This document shows positions 1 through 6,292 of a stretch of DNA of 6,388 nucleotides, in pieces. The stretch is taken from contig JALGZU010000168.1 in NCBI GenBank assembly GCA_025774735.1, positions 1-6,388 of the forward strand. The letters run 5' to 3'. The first letter of the stretch is position 1. Every line of letters begins with the position of its first letter. The notes beneath the pieces were generated by a model. The model worked only from the letters and a program-made list of their open reading frames with translations. It made no database searches and was not told the origin of the DNA. The position numbers and the translations under genes were made by a program. Source of the DNA: a candidate division LCP-89 bacterium. GTDB taxonomy: Bacteria > Electryoneota > B3-LCP.

Positions 1-2
1 GT

Positions 3-77
3 TATCAAGAAAACTTTGATTATCGCGGGAAAATTATGAACAAGGCGAAAAAATATCGGGAAAAGCTGTTGACATGA
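3..77 (+). CDS. C-terminal end of an unidentified upstream protein (partial)
   Basis: An open frame enters from the left edge and ends at a TGA at 75-77, giving 24 residues. The peptide begins YQENFDYRGK and ends in a lysine-rich helical-looking tail, NKAKKYREKLLT. The amino-acid mix (alternating aromatic and charged residues, basic amphipathic end) looks like a real protein tail, and the other two forward frames close early (TGA at 14-18 and 36-38). An intrinsic terminator about 85 bases further on suits the end of this gene. Composition is more AT-rich than the operon that follows. The product cannot be identified from so short a piece, and the possibility that this is non-coding remains open. 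Confidence 0.45.
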   Translation, partial: YQENFDYRGKIMNKAKKYREKLLT

Positions 78-97
78 CTTTTTAATTTTATTAAATT
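69..97 (+). promoter_or_regulatory. Possible sigma70-type promoter before the terminator
   Basis: A perfect TTGACA (69-74) is followed after 17 bases by TAAATT (92-97, 4 of 6 matches to TATAAT) in a very AT-rich stretch. The AT tract contains the inverted repeat TTTAAT-TTT-ATTAAA at 81-95. Initiation would fall near 104, so the RNA would meet the terminator at 161-198 and be about 95 nt long unless read through. The TTGACA also spells the last Leu-Thr codons of the putative upstream gene, so the match may be coincidental. Confidence 0.3.
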
Positions 98-160
98 TAT
101 TTTCACAAGCGTCCTTAATACTCAGCTAAATCCGTAAAGGTATATATTTCCTGAAGTAAC

Positions 161-198
161 GAGGAGCCCCCACGAGGCCCCGGGTGGTTCCTTTTTTT
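161..198 (+). terminator. Rho-independent terminator
   Basis: Bases 163-171 (GGAGCCCCC) pair with 182-191 (GGGTGGTTCC), including one G-U pair and a single bulged T at 185, around a 10-base loop (172-181). The stem is immediately followed by seven T residues at 192-198. A162 can extend the stem by pairing with the first T. Most simply it ends the transcript of the upstream gene that stops at 77. If the candidate promoter at 69-97 is active, it could instead end a short RNA or act as an attenuator for the operon. Confidence 0.78.
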
Positions 199-212
199 CA
201 TTCAGATATTTT

Positions 213-267
213 TAGCTTCGAATGCATTGCAGACACCCCGTCCATCCGGCTGCATTGCTCGAAGCTA
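213..267. repeat. Long imperfect inverted repeat / hairpin in the operon leader
   Basis: The arms TAGCTTCGA (213-221) and TCGAAGCTA (259-267) are perfect 9-base complements. Inside them, 224-226 pairs with 256-258 and TGCAG (228-232) pairs with CTGCA (250-254), leaving a two-base bulge (222-223), one T-T mismatch (227/255) and a 17-base loop (233-249). That gives 17 base pairs in all. No T run follows the right arm, so it is not a normal terminator. The right arm overlaps the possible -35 region of the promoter at 255-282, so it could be a repressor site, an RNA leader structure, or a small dispersed repeat. The pairing is visible in the sequence; the role is not. Confidence 0.65.
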
Positions 268-282
268 TGAATCTTTTATGAT
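255..282 (+). promoter_or_regulatory. Candidate operon promoter
   Basis: TATGAT at 277-282 matches the -10 consensus at five of six positions and lies 41 bases before the chosen start of the first gene. With a 16-base spacer the -35 would be TTGCTC (255-260), which keeps only the TTG core. Transcription would begin near 289 and leave room for the ribosome site at 312-317. A second -10-like TACAAT at 291-296 would start transcription too close to the gene. The weak -35 inside a palindrome would fit a regulated promoter, but this is inference. Confidence 0.33.
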
Positions 283-311
283 CTTTAAACTACAATAAAC
301 AGGTAAAATTC

Positions 312-317
312 AAGGTG
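312..317 (+). promoter_or_regulatory. Ribosome binding site deciding the start of the first gene
   Basis: AAGGTG lies six bases before the ATG at 324. An in-frame GTG at 315 would place this same sequence inside the coding region and would have only a weak AGGTAA (301-306) upstream. The ATG start also gives MAKKRILIMGAAGRDF, a nucleotide-binding beta strand and loop placed right at the N-terminus as is usual for this family. Confidence 0.6.
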
Positions 318-323
318 CTAATC

Positions 324-1643
324 ATGGCTAAGAAACGTATACTCATCATGGGAGCTGCCGGGCGGGACTTCCACAATTTCAACGTCGTTTACCGCGACAA
401 TGAAGATTATGAGGTCGTCGCCTTCACAGCCACTCAGATTCCAGATATCGAAGGGCGCAAATACCCGGCGGAATTAGCCGGCGCACAGTATCCGCAAGGG
501 ATACCCATTCACGCGGAAGAAGATCTGCTCCGCCTCATTCAAGAGCAGGAAATCGAAGACGTGGTCTTTTCCTATTCGGACGTTCCTCACGAATATGTGA
601 TGCATCGAGCCTCGGAAGTGATTTCTGTCGGAGCTAATTTTGTCCTGCTGGGCGGGGAAGGGACCATGGTGAAATCGAATCGCCCGGTCATCTCCATCTG
701 CGCCGTCCGTACCGGATGCGGCAAGAGCCAGACGACTCGCCGGGTGAGCGAAATCCTGCGCGATGCAGGCAAAAAAGTCGCCGCCATACGACATCCCATG
801 CCTTACGGGGATTTAGCAGCCCAGAAGGTGCAACGGTTCGCCTCACTTGAGGATCTGAAGCGCCACAACTGTACGATCGAGGAGATGGAAGAGTATGAGC
901 CCCACATCACGCGCGGTAATATCATTTACGCGGGCGTGGATTACGAAGCTATTCTCCGCCAGGCTGAAGAAGAGGCGGAGGTCGTGCTCTGGGACGGCGG
1001 CAACAACGATCTACCCTTTTACAAGCCCGATCTCCATATTGTGGTAGCGGACCCCCTGCGGCCTGGTCATGAACTGGAATATCACCCCGGTGAGACCAAC
1101 TTGCTGATGGCCGACGTGGTGGTCATCAACAAGATCGATTCGGCGGATCCTGAAGACGTCAACGACCTCCGCATGAGCATCCGGGAACACAATCCCCGCG
1201 CCGTCATCGTGGAAGCGGCCAGTCCCATTTCGGTCGAAGATCCGTCATTAATCGAGGATAAAAAAGCTCTGGTCATTGAAGACGGACCAACCCTGACGCA
1301 CGGCGAAATGGCCTACGGTGCGGGCATCGTGGCCGCTGAGAAATTCGGCGCTGCCGAAGTCGTCGATCCCCGCCCTTGGCCGGTCGGTACGATCAGCGAT
1401 ACATTTGAAAAATACCCGGAGATCGGGCCTCTGCTGCCGGCCATGGGTTACGGCGACCAGCAGATGCGCGATCTGGAGGCGACCATCGCCGCTGCGGACT
1501 GCGACGTGGTCATCATTGGCACGCCAATCGATCTACGCCGCGTGATTAAAATCGATAAACCTTCCGTCAGGGTAACCTATGATCTGCAGGAGATCGGCAG
1601 ACCGAACCTGGCAGATGCCTTGAAGCAGTTTATCACAGGTTAG
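324..1643 (+). CDS. COG2403-family P-loop GTPase, related to cyclic 2,3-diphosphoglycerate synthetase
   Basis: 439 residues from the ATG. Residues 5-20 (RILIMGAAGRDFHNFN) form a Rossmann-like beta-loop segment that opens an N-terminal domain of about 115 residues. A P-loop domain follows: VRTGCGKSQTT, with Gly133-Lys134-Ser135, lacks the usual Gly at its first position. DGGNNDLPF (from Asp224) is a plausible switch/Walker B region, and NKID (269-272) is the guanine-specificity motif of GTPases. The C-terminal part includes DVVIIGTPIDLRR (394-406). This layout matches COG2403 proteins, often annotated as predicted GTPase or cyclic 2,3-diphosphoglycerate synthetase after a methanogen enzyme that closes 2,3-diphosphoglycerate using ATP. 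Making that thermoprotectant is not obviously expected here. The gene is only 3 bp upstream of carbamate kinase, so the two are almost certainly co-transcribed and perhaps functionally linked. Family assignment is fairly sure; the reaction is unknown. A GTG at 315 is the alternative start. Confidence 0.85.
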   Translation: MAKKRILIMGAAGRDFHNFNVVYRDNEDYEVVAFTATQIPDIEGRKYPAELAGAQYPQGIPIHAEEDLLRLIQEQEIEDVVFSYSDVPHEYVMHRASEVISVGANFVLLGGEGTMVKSNRPVISICAVRTGCGKSQTTRRVSEILRDAGKKVAAIRHPMPYGDLAAQKVQRFASLEDLKRHNCTIEEMEEYEPHITRGNIIYAGVDYEAILRQAEEEAEVVLWDGGNNDLPFYKPDLHIVVADPLRPGHELEYHPGETNLLMADVVVINKIDSADPEDVNDLRMSIREHNPRAVIVEAASPISVEDPSLIEDKKALVIEDGPTLTHGEMAYGAGIVAAEKFGAAEVVDPRPWPVGTISDTFEKYPEIGPLLPAMGYGDQQMRDLEATIAAADCDVVIIGTPIDLRRVIKIDKPSVRVTYDLQEIGRPNLADALKQFITG

Positions 1644-1646
1644 ACA

Positions 1647-2591
1647 ATGGGGCGCACAGCTGTAGTGGCGCTGGGAGGCAATGCCATCTCGACGTCCACC
1701 GGCGACAATACCATCGATCAGCAATTCGCCCAGACTCGCAAATCGATGGCGGGGATCATCGAGCTGCTCCACAAGGGATACAACCTGGTGATCACCCATG
1801 GAAACGGACCCCAGGTCGGGGAGGCTCTACTGCGCATGGAGCATGCCCTGGACATCTCCTTTCCGCGACCTTTGGGTGTGCTGGTTGCGGACACGCAGGG
1901 CGGCATCGGCTACATGATCGAACAGTCGCTACAGAACGGTCTGCGCTGGCGAGGTATCGAGAAGCCGATAACCACGCTGATCACTCAGGTGACCGTGGAT
2001 CGCAATGATCCCGAGTTACAGAATCCCACCAAATTTATCGGGCGAGCCTATCCGAAAGCTGTCGCGGACGGTCTCGCCCGGAATCATAATTGGGAGATCC
2101 GCGAAGACCGAGGTCGCGGCTTCCGGCGGGTGGTGGGATCTCCCAAACCTCTGAGTATCCTCAATAAGGACGTCATTCGTCTTCTGCTCAAGCAGGGTTA
2201 CGTAGTCATCGCCGCCGGTGGTGGCGGTATCCCCGTTTATATCATGCAGAACAAGTTTTATGAAGGCGTGGATGCCGTCATCGACAAGGATCGGGCTGCC
2301 GCCGTCCTGGCGCGAGACGTCGGAGCTGAGGAGCTGTTCATGCTCACCGAAGTGGAAAAGGTGTGCCTGAACTTCGGCACCCCCGAGCAGAAGGAACTCG
2401 ACCGGATGAGCATCGCTCAGGCAAAGAAGTATCTGAAGCAGGGTCACTTTCCGCCGGGAAGCATGGGGCCGAAAATCGAAGCTGCCATCCAGTTCATCGA
2501 GGCGGGTGGAAAACGGACCCTCATCTCTTCGGTCGAAAACGTCACCGAGGCGGTTTACGAAGAGTCGGGGACCTGGATTTACGAAGAGTGA
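1647..2591 (+). CDS. arcC: Carbamate kinase
   Basis: 314 residues, the normal length for carbamate kinase (EC 2.7.2.2), a cytosolic amino-acid-kinase-fold enzyme that interconverts carbamoyl phosphate + ADP and carbamate + ATP. The N-terminal ALGGNA (8-13) is the phosphate-binding loop and HGNGPQVG (51-58) is the family signature. Further family blocks are NPTKFIG (126-132), GRGFRRVVGSPKP (156-168), the glycine-rich IAAGGGGIPV (188-197), VIDKDRAAAVLA (211-222) and GSMGPKIEAA (271-280). No key block is missing. A modest AGGT (1637-1640) precedes the ATG by six bases and overlaps the end of the preceding gene. No arginine deiminase, ornithine carbamoyltransferase or purine-degradation gene is visible nearby, so the source or fate of carbamoyl phosphate is unknown. 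Glutamate 5-kinase and acetylglutamate kinase share the fold but not these blocks. Confidence 0.95.
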   Translation: MGRTAVVALGGNAISTSTGDNTIDQQFAQTRKSMAGIIELLHKGYNLVITHGNGPQVGEALLRMEHALDISFPRPLGVLVADTQGGIGYMIEQSLQNGLRWRGIEKPITTLITQVTVDRNDPELQNPTKFIGRAYPKAVADGLARNHNWEIREDRGRGFRRVVGSPKPLSILNKDVIRLLLKQGYVVIAAGGGGIPVYIMQNKFYEGVDAVIDKDRAAAVLARDVGAEELFMLTEVEKVCLNFGTPEQKELDRMSIAQAKKYLKQGHFPPGSMGPKIEAAIQFIEAGGKRTLISSVENVTEAVYEESGTWIYEE

Positions 2592-2631
2592 ACTCACAAG
2601 ATAAAGCAATCCTTAAGCAAAGTTACATGTT

Positions 2632-3840
2632 ATGAAAATCCACGAATACCAGGGCAAGGAAATTCTTAAAAAGTACCAGGTGCCCGTACCTGAAGGGCGC
2701 GTAGCCTTCTCGGTGGAGGAAGCTGTGCAGGCGTACCGGGAACTGGGCGGGGGCATCTGCGCCGTAAAATCCCAGATCCACGCCGGCGGGCGCGGCAAGG
2801 GTACTCTATACGATCCCGAAACTCCCACCCGACAGATCATGGAAGGTGGCGTCAAAATCGCCCAGAGCGAAGCGGAAGTCAAAGAGTACGCCGAGAAGAT
2901 CCTGGGTAACCTGCTGGTCACGCACCAGACCGGTCCGCAGGGCAAGATCGTGAACCGGATCCTGATTGAGAAAGGGTGTAAGATCGCCCGCGAACTGTAC
3001 GCCGGTGTCGTTCTGGATCGCGAGCGCGCCATGGACGCCTTCATGGTATCCACCGAAGGCGGCATGGAGATCGAGAAGGTTGCGGCGGAAACGCCGGAGA
3101 AGATCGTCAAGGCACACGTGAACCAGGGGATGGGGCTGCGTCCCTACCAGGCATCAAGGCTGGCATTTGCTCTGGGATTAGAAGGGCAGCAGCACAAAAA
3201 CGCGGTGAAGTTCTTTCTTAAGCTCTACCAGGCATACCTGGAGACGGACGCTTCGCTGGCGGAGATCAACCCGCTGGTGGTCACCGAGGATGGCGAAGTC
3301 CTGGCGCTGGATGCCAAGATGAATTTCGATGATAACGCTATCTATCGGCACGGGGACATCCTGGAATGCCGCGATCTCGACGAGGAAGAACCAGCCGAAA
3401 TCGAAGCGTCGAAGTTTAACCTGAACTACATCAAGCTGGACGGCAACGTCGGCTGCATGGTCAACGGAGCCGGTCTCGCCATGGCCACCATGGACCTGAT
3501 CAAGCTTGCGGGAGGCGAACCGGCGAACTTCCTCGACGTGGGCGGTGCGGCGTCTGCGGAGACGGTCAAGAACGGCTTCCGCCTCATTCTCACCGATCCC
3601 AACGTCAAGGCGATCCTGATCAACATCTTCGGCGGCATCGTGCGCTGCGACCGCGTGGCGGAGGGCGTGGTGGAAGCTGTGAAGGCGCTGGGCGGCGTAG
3701 AGGTTCCGGTCATCATCCGGTTGGCAGGCACCAATGCGGAGGAAGCCGGTGAGATCCTGCAGTCATCGGGTCTGAATTTCCAGGTCGCCAAAGATTTCCA
3801 GGACGCCGCGCAGAAAGTCACGGCGGCGGTTTCATCATAA
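2632..3840 (+). CDS. sucC: Succinyl-CoA ligase (ADP-forming), beta subunit
   Basis: 402 residues, slightly longer than the usual ~390. With SucD it catalyses succinyl-CoA + ADP (or GDP) + Pi to succinate + nucleoside triphosphate + CoA in the cytosol. The N-terminal ATP-grasp part begins [15 protein letters not shown] and contains [13 protein letters not shown] (45-57) with the nucleotide-contacting Lys46. EINPL (211-215) and [13 protein letters not shown] (224-236) carry the expected metal ligands Asn213 and Asp227. The C-terminal CoA-ligase part includes [15 protein letters not shown] (270-284), FLDVGGAA (300-307), [10 protein letters not shown] (331-340) and [12 protein letters not shown] (361-372). 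All conserved blocks are present. ADP versus GDP preference cannot be settled by eye; ADP is the bacterial default. It sits 40 bp after arcC and 30 bp before sucD. No clear Shine-Dalgarno precedes the ATG, and the nearby ATG at 2627 is out of frame. Confidence 0.96.
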   Translation: MKIHEYQGKEILKKYQVPVPEGRVAFSVEEAVQAYRELGGGICAVKSQIHAGGRGKGTLYDPETPTRQIMEGGVKIAQSEAEVKEYAEKILGNLLVTHQTGPQGKIVNRILIEKGCKIARELYAGVVLDRERAMDAFMVSTEGGMEIEKVAAETPEKIVKAHVNQGMGLRPYQASRLAFALGLEGQQHKNAVKFFLKLYQAYLETDASLAEINPLVVTEDGEVLALDAKMNFDDNAIYRHGDILECRDLDEEEPAEIEASKFNLNYIKLDGNVGCMVNGAGLAMATMDLIKLAGGEPANFLDVGGAASAETVKNGFRLILTDPNVKAILINIFGGIVRCDRVAEGVVEAVKALGGVEVPVIIRLAGTNAEEAGEILQSSGLNFQVAKDFQDAAQKVTAAVSS

Positions 3841-3870
3841 ACAACCATTGGATAAAGCAGCTATAAAATC

Positions 3871-4740
3871 ATGAGCATCTTAGTCGATAAAACATCCCGA
3901 GTTATTGTACAAGGATTTACAGGCAGTGAAGGCACCTTTCACGCCCAACAGATGATCGAGTACGGCACCCAGGTCGTCGGGGGAGTTACCCCCGGTAAAG
4001 GCGGCCAGAGGCATCTGGACCGGCCGGTCTTCAACACGGTGGCCGATGCCGTTAAGAACGAAGGCGCCAACGTGACTCTGATCTTCGTGCCGCCGCCCTT
4101 TGCGGCCGACGCCATCATGGAGGCGGCCGACGCCGGGTTGGACCTGGTGGTCTGCATCACGGAAGGCATTCCCACTCGTGATATGCTGACAGCGTACCAC
4201 TTTTTACAGCAGACCAGCACTCGCCTGATCGGCCCCAACTGTCCTGGCGTCATCACCCCGGGCCAGTGTAAGGTCGGCATCATGCCCGGATTCATTCACA
4301 TGGAGGGGCGCATCGGCGTCATCTCCCGGTCCGGGACGTTAACGTACGAAGCAGTGGGCCAGTTGACGGCGCTCGGCATGGGACAGTCGACCTGTATCGG
4401 CATCGGGGGCGACCCGGTGATCGGATCGACCTTCACCGATCTGCTGAAACTCTTCAACGACGATCCCGACACTGATGGCGTGGTTATGATCGGCGAGATC
4501 GGCGGATCCGCGGAGGAAGCCGCGGCCGAATACATCAAAGCGAACATGACCAAGCCGGTGGTTGCCTTCATCGCCGGGCAGACGGCGCCTCCGGGAAGGC
4601 GCATGGGGCATGCCGGTGCGATCATCGCCGGGGGGAAGGGAACCGCCGCCGAGAAGATGGCGGCTCTGCAGGCCGCGGGCATCCACGTCTCCAATTCGCC
4701 GGCGGATATCGGCAATAAAATGAACGAAGTTCTGGCATAA
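3871..4740 (+). CDS. sucD: Succinyl-CoA ligase (ADP-forming), alpha subunit
   Basis: 289 residues, the standard length. This subunit binds CoA and carries the phosphorylated histidine that passes phosphate between succinyl phosphate and the nucleotide bound on SucC. Residues 11-24 ([14 protein letters not shown]) and GGVTPGKGG (37-45) form the CoA-binding Rossmann domain. ITEGIP (96-101), [10 protein letters not shown] (121-130), SRSGTLTYE (152-160) and IGGDPVIGS (178-186) are the usual conserved blocks. The catalytic His is His247 in [14 protein letters not shown] (246-259), one residue off its Escherichia coli position. The protein looks fully functional. No convincing Shine-Dalgarno lies before the ATG, so it may be translated by coupling to sucC or by an A-rich, SD-independent start. 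It lies in the usual sucC-sucD order, 11 bp before korD, linking succinyl-CoA cleavage to 2-oxoglutarate oxidoreductase. Confidence 0.97.
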   Translation: MSILVDKTSRVIVQGFTGSEGTFHAQQMIEYGTQVVGGVTPGKGGQRHLDRPVFNTVADAVKNEGANVTLIFVPPPFAADAIMEAADAGLDLVVCITEGIPTRDMLTAYHFLQQTSTRLIGPNCPGVITPGQCKVGIMPGFIHMEGRIGVISRSGTLTYEAVGQLTALGMGQSTCIGIGGDPVIGSTFTDLLKLFNDDPDTDGVVMIGEIGGSAEEAAAEYIKANMTKPVVAFIAGQTAPPGRRMGHAGAIIAGGKGTAAEKMAALQAAGIHVSNSPADIGNKMNEVLA

Positions 4741-4751
4741 CGAGGCTTACA

Positions 4752-5048
4752 ATGAGTGACATCATTCGCCTGGCAGCGAAGAAAAAAGACATCGTTATTC
4801 TGATAGATCGAGACCTGTGCAAGGGCTGTGACATCTGCGTCAAGGTTTGTAAGCCAGAGGGCCTGCGGCTGGTGGACGCTCCGGACAAATGGGAAGGCGC
4901 GGTGGTAGAGATGAAGGATCCCGAACTCTGCAACTTCTGCCGTCTCTGCGAACTGCAGTGTCCGGACTTTGCCATCCGCATCCTGCGCAAAGAGGACGAG
5001 AAGAAAATCACCATCGGCGGAACGCGGAAGACCGCGGCAGAACAGTAA
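4752..5048 (+). CDS. korD: 2-oxoacid:ferredoxin oxidoreductase, ferredoxin-like delta subunit
   Basis: 98 residues with two classic 4Fe-4S motifs: C-x2-C-x2-C-x3-C at Cys23, 26, 29, 33 and again at Cys60, 63, 66, 70. It resembles the small electron-transfer subunit of KorDABC/VorD-type enzymes, relaying electrons between the catalytic TPP subunit and free ferredoxin. The second motif ends in the usual Cys-Pro (CPDFAI), but the first ends Cys-Lys-Pro-Glu-Gly, so the proline is shifted by one. About 22 residues precede the first cluster and a basic ~28-residue tail follows the second. GAGG (4742-4745) lies six bases before the ATG. Its position directly before korA supports a subunit role, though a stand-alone ferredoxin cannot be excluded. 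Confidence 0.88.
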   Translation: MSDIIRLAAKKKDIVILIDRDLCKGCDICVKVCKPEGLRLVDAPDKWEGAVVEMKDPELCNFCRLCELQCPDFAIRILRKEDEKKITIGGTRKTAAEQ

Positions 5049-5063
5049 GATTCCTGCCCGGTT

Positions 5064-5073
5064 TACGATCGTA
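5064..5073. repeat. Short perfect palindrome in the korD-korA gap
   Basis: TACGATCGTA is a perfect 10-base palindrome in the 83-bp gap between korD and korA, the largest gap inside the block. No T run follows, so it is not a terminator. The rest of the gap shows no convincing promoter or small gene; it ends in an A/T-rich stretch and the korA ribosome site AGAGG (5120-5124). A role as a binding or RNA-processing site is speculative. Confidence 0.3.
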
Positions 5074-5131
5074 TAGATCAGCAGAACAATCCGCCGCAGG
5101 ATTCATATAAATACAACTCAGAGGTTTTAAG

Positions 5132-6292
5132 ATGTCTTCTGCTTCATCGGATCAATCAGATATAGTTTTTTGGCAGGGCAATGAGGTCGTTGCCCGGGCT
5201 GCCCTGGCGGCTGGCTGCCGCTTTTACGGCGGGTATCCCATCACGCCATCATCAGAGATCGCCGCGGTGATGGCGCAACTACTCCCCGAAGTCGGCGGTT
5301 GCTTCGTCCAGATGGAAGATGAGATCGCGGCCATGGGGGCCGTCATCGGGGCATCCCTGACCGGCAAAAAATCTCTGACCGCAACGTCCGGTCCAGGATT
5401 TTCGCTCAAAATGGAACACATCGGCTACGCCTGCATTGCCGAGGTCCCCTGCGTCATCGTCAACGTGATGCGCGGTGGTCCCTCGACAGGATTGCCAACG
5501 GCGCTGTCGCAGGCGGACGTCATGCAGGCCCGCTGGGGCACTCACGGCGATCATCCCACCATCGCCCTGGCTCCGGCCTTCCATCGAGAGATTTACCTGA
5601 GTACGATCAAGTGCTTCAACCTGTCCGAGAAGTACCGCGTCCCCGTCATGCTTATGATCGACGAAGTACTCGGTCACATGAGCGAGGGAATGCCAATACC
5701 GGATCCCTCTGAGTACGAGGTAATCGACCGGGTGAAACCTTCCGTGCCGCCGGAGGAATACCTTCCGTACGATACCCAGTTCGGGGACGTTCCGCCGATG
5801 GCGAACTACTTCGAAGGTTACCGCTTCCACGTCACCGGTCTGAATCACGCAGCCAGCGGTTTCCCCACCACCGTTCCAGAACTTTGCCATGCGGACGAAG
5901 TGCGCATGATCCAGAAGGTCATGAAGGACGCTGAAGTTCTGGCGGAATACGACGAATACCTGCTGGACGATGCCGAAATCGCCGTTTTCGCTTTCGGTTC
6001 CTCGGCTCGGGGAGCCCGCATGGCGGTCGATCAGGCCCGTAAAGCGGGTATCAAGGCGGGCCTCTTCCGGGCGATCACACTCTGGCCCTTCCCCGAAAAG
6101 GCGATCCGCGAACTGGCACAACGGGTCAAGGCGTTCGTGGTCCCGGAGGTAAACCTGGGACAGATGATCTTAGAAGTGGAACGGGCCGCGCATCGGGACA
6201 TGCCCATCGTGGGCGTAAACAAGGCCGGGGGTATTCCCATTCCTCCCTACGAAATGCTCGAAAAGATCAAGGAGGTCGCTCAACATGCCTAA
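5132..6292 (+). CDS. korA: 2-oxoglutarate:ferredoxin oxidoreductase, alpha subunit
   Basis: 386 residues, normal for the KorA/VorB-type alpha subunit. It pairs with the TPP-binding KorB to interconvert 2-oxoglutarate + CoA with succinyl-CoA + CO2, using low-potential ferredoxin. The N-terminal domain shows GNEVVARAALAAG (16-28), GGYPITPSSE (33-42), a Glu-rich MEDEIAAMGA (61-70) and TSGPGFSLKMEHIG (85-98), followed by RGGPSTGLPTALSQAD (114-129). A variable linker (about 190-255) leads to the C-terminal transketolase-like domain, with AVFAFGSSARGAR (284-296), TLWPFPE (316-322) and PEVNLGQM (338-345). Substrate choice within this family is hard to read from sequence; 2-oxoglutarate is preferred because sucCD lies directly upstream. 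AGAGG (5120-5124) precedes the ATG by seven bases. The last eight bases overlap korB. Confidence 0.93.
   Translation: MSSASSDQSDIVFWQGNEVVARAALAAGCRFYGGYPITPSSEIAAVMAQLLPEVGGCFVQMEDEIAAMGAVIGASLTGKKSLTATSGPGFSLKMEHIGYACIAEVPCVIVNVMRGGPSTGLPTALSQADVMQARWGTHGDHPTIALAPAFHREIYLSTIKCFNLSEKYRVPVMLMIDEVLGHMSEGMPIPDPSEYEVIDRVKPSVPPEEYLPYDTQFGDVPPMANYFEGYRFHVTGLNHAASGFPTTVPELCHADEVRMIQKVMKDAEVLAEYDEYLLDDAEIAVFAFGSSARGARMAVDQARKAGIKAGLFRAITLWPFPEKAIRELAQRVKAFVVPEVNLGQMILEVERAAHRDMPIVGVNKAGGIPIPPYEMLEKIKEVAQHA
6269..6276 (+). promoter_or_regulatory. Strong Shine-Dalgarno for korB inside korA
   Basis: AAGGAGGT is a full anti-16S match eight bases before the korB ATG at 6285, and it lies within the last korA codons. 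It fixes the korB start and implies coupled, high-level translation of the two catalytic subunits. It is much stronger than the ribosome sites of the other genes here. Confidence 0.85.

Noticed and set aside
213..267. The leader hairpin as a second terminator
   Set aside because: No T run follows on the plus strand, and on the minus strand the arm is followed by an A-rich stretch rather than T residues.
315..323. GTG start nine bases before the chosen start of the GTPase gene
   Set aside because: Using it would place the best ribosome site inside the gene; the ATG at 324 has better spacing and a more typical N-terminus. It is not fully excluded.
2016..2609. 197-codon open frame on the minus strand opposite arcC
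   Set aside because: It is antisense to conserved carbamate kinase blocks, has no recognisable domain, and no promoter or ribosome site was seen for it.
2627..2629. ATG just before the sucC start
   Set aside because: It is out of frame with sucC, and the conserved [10 protein letters not shown] start lies at 2632.
5279..6121. 280-codon open frame on the minus strand opposite korA
   Set aside because: It lies wholly within a well-supported gene, its peptide is rich in His, Arg and Gly with no recognisable motif, and such frames are expected opposite GC-biased codons.
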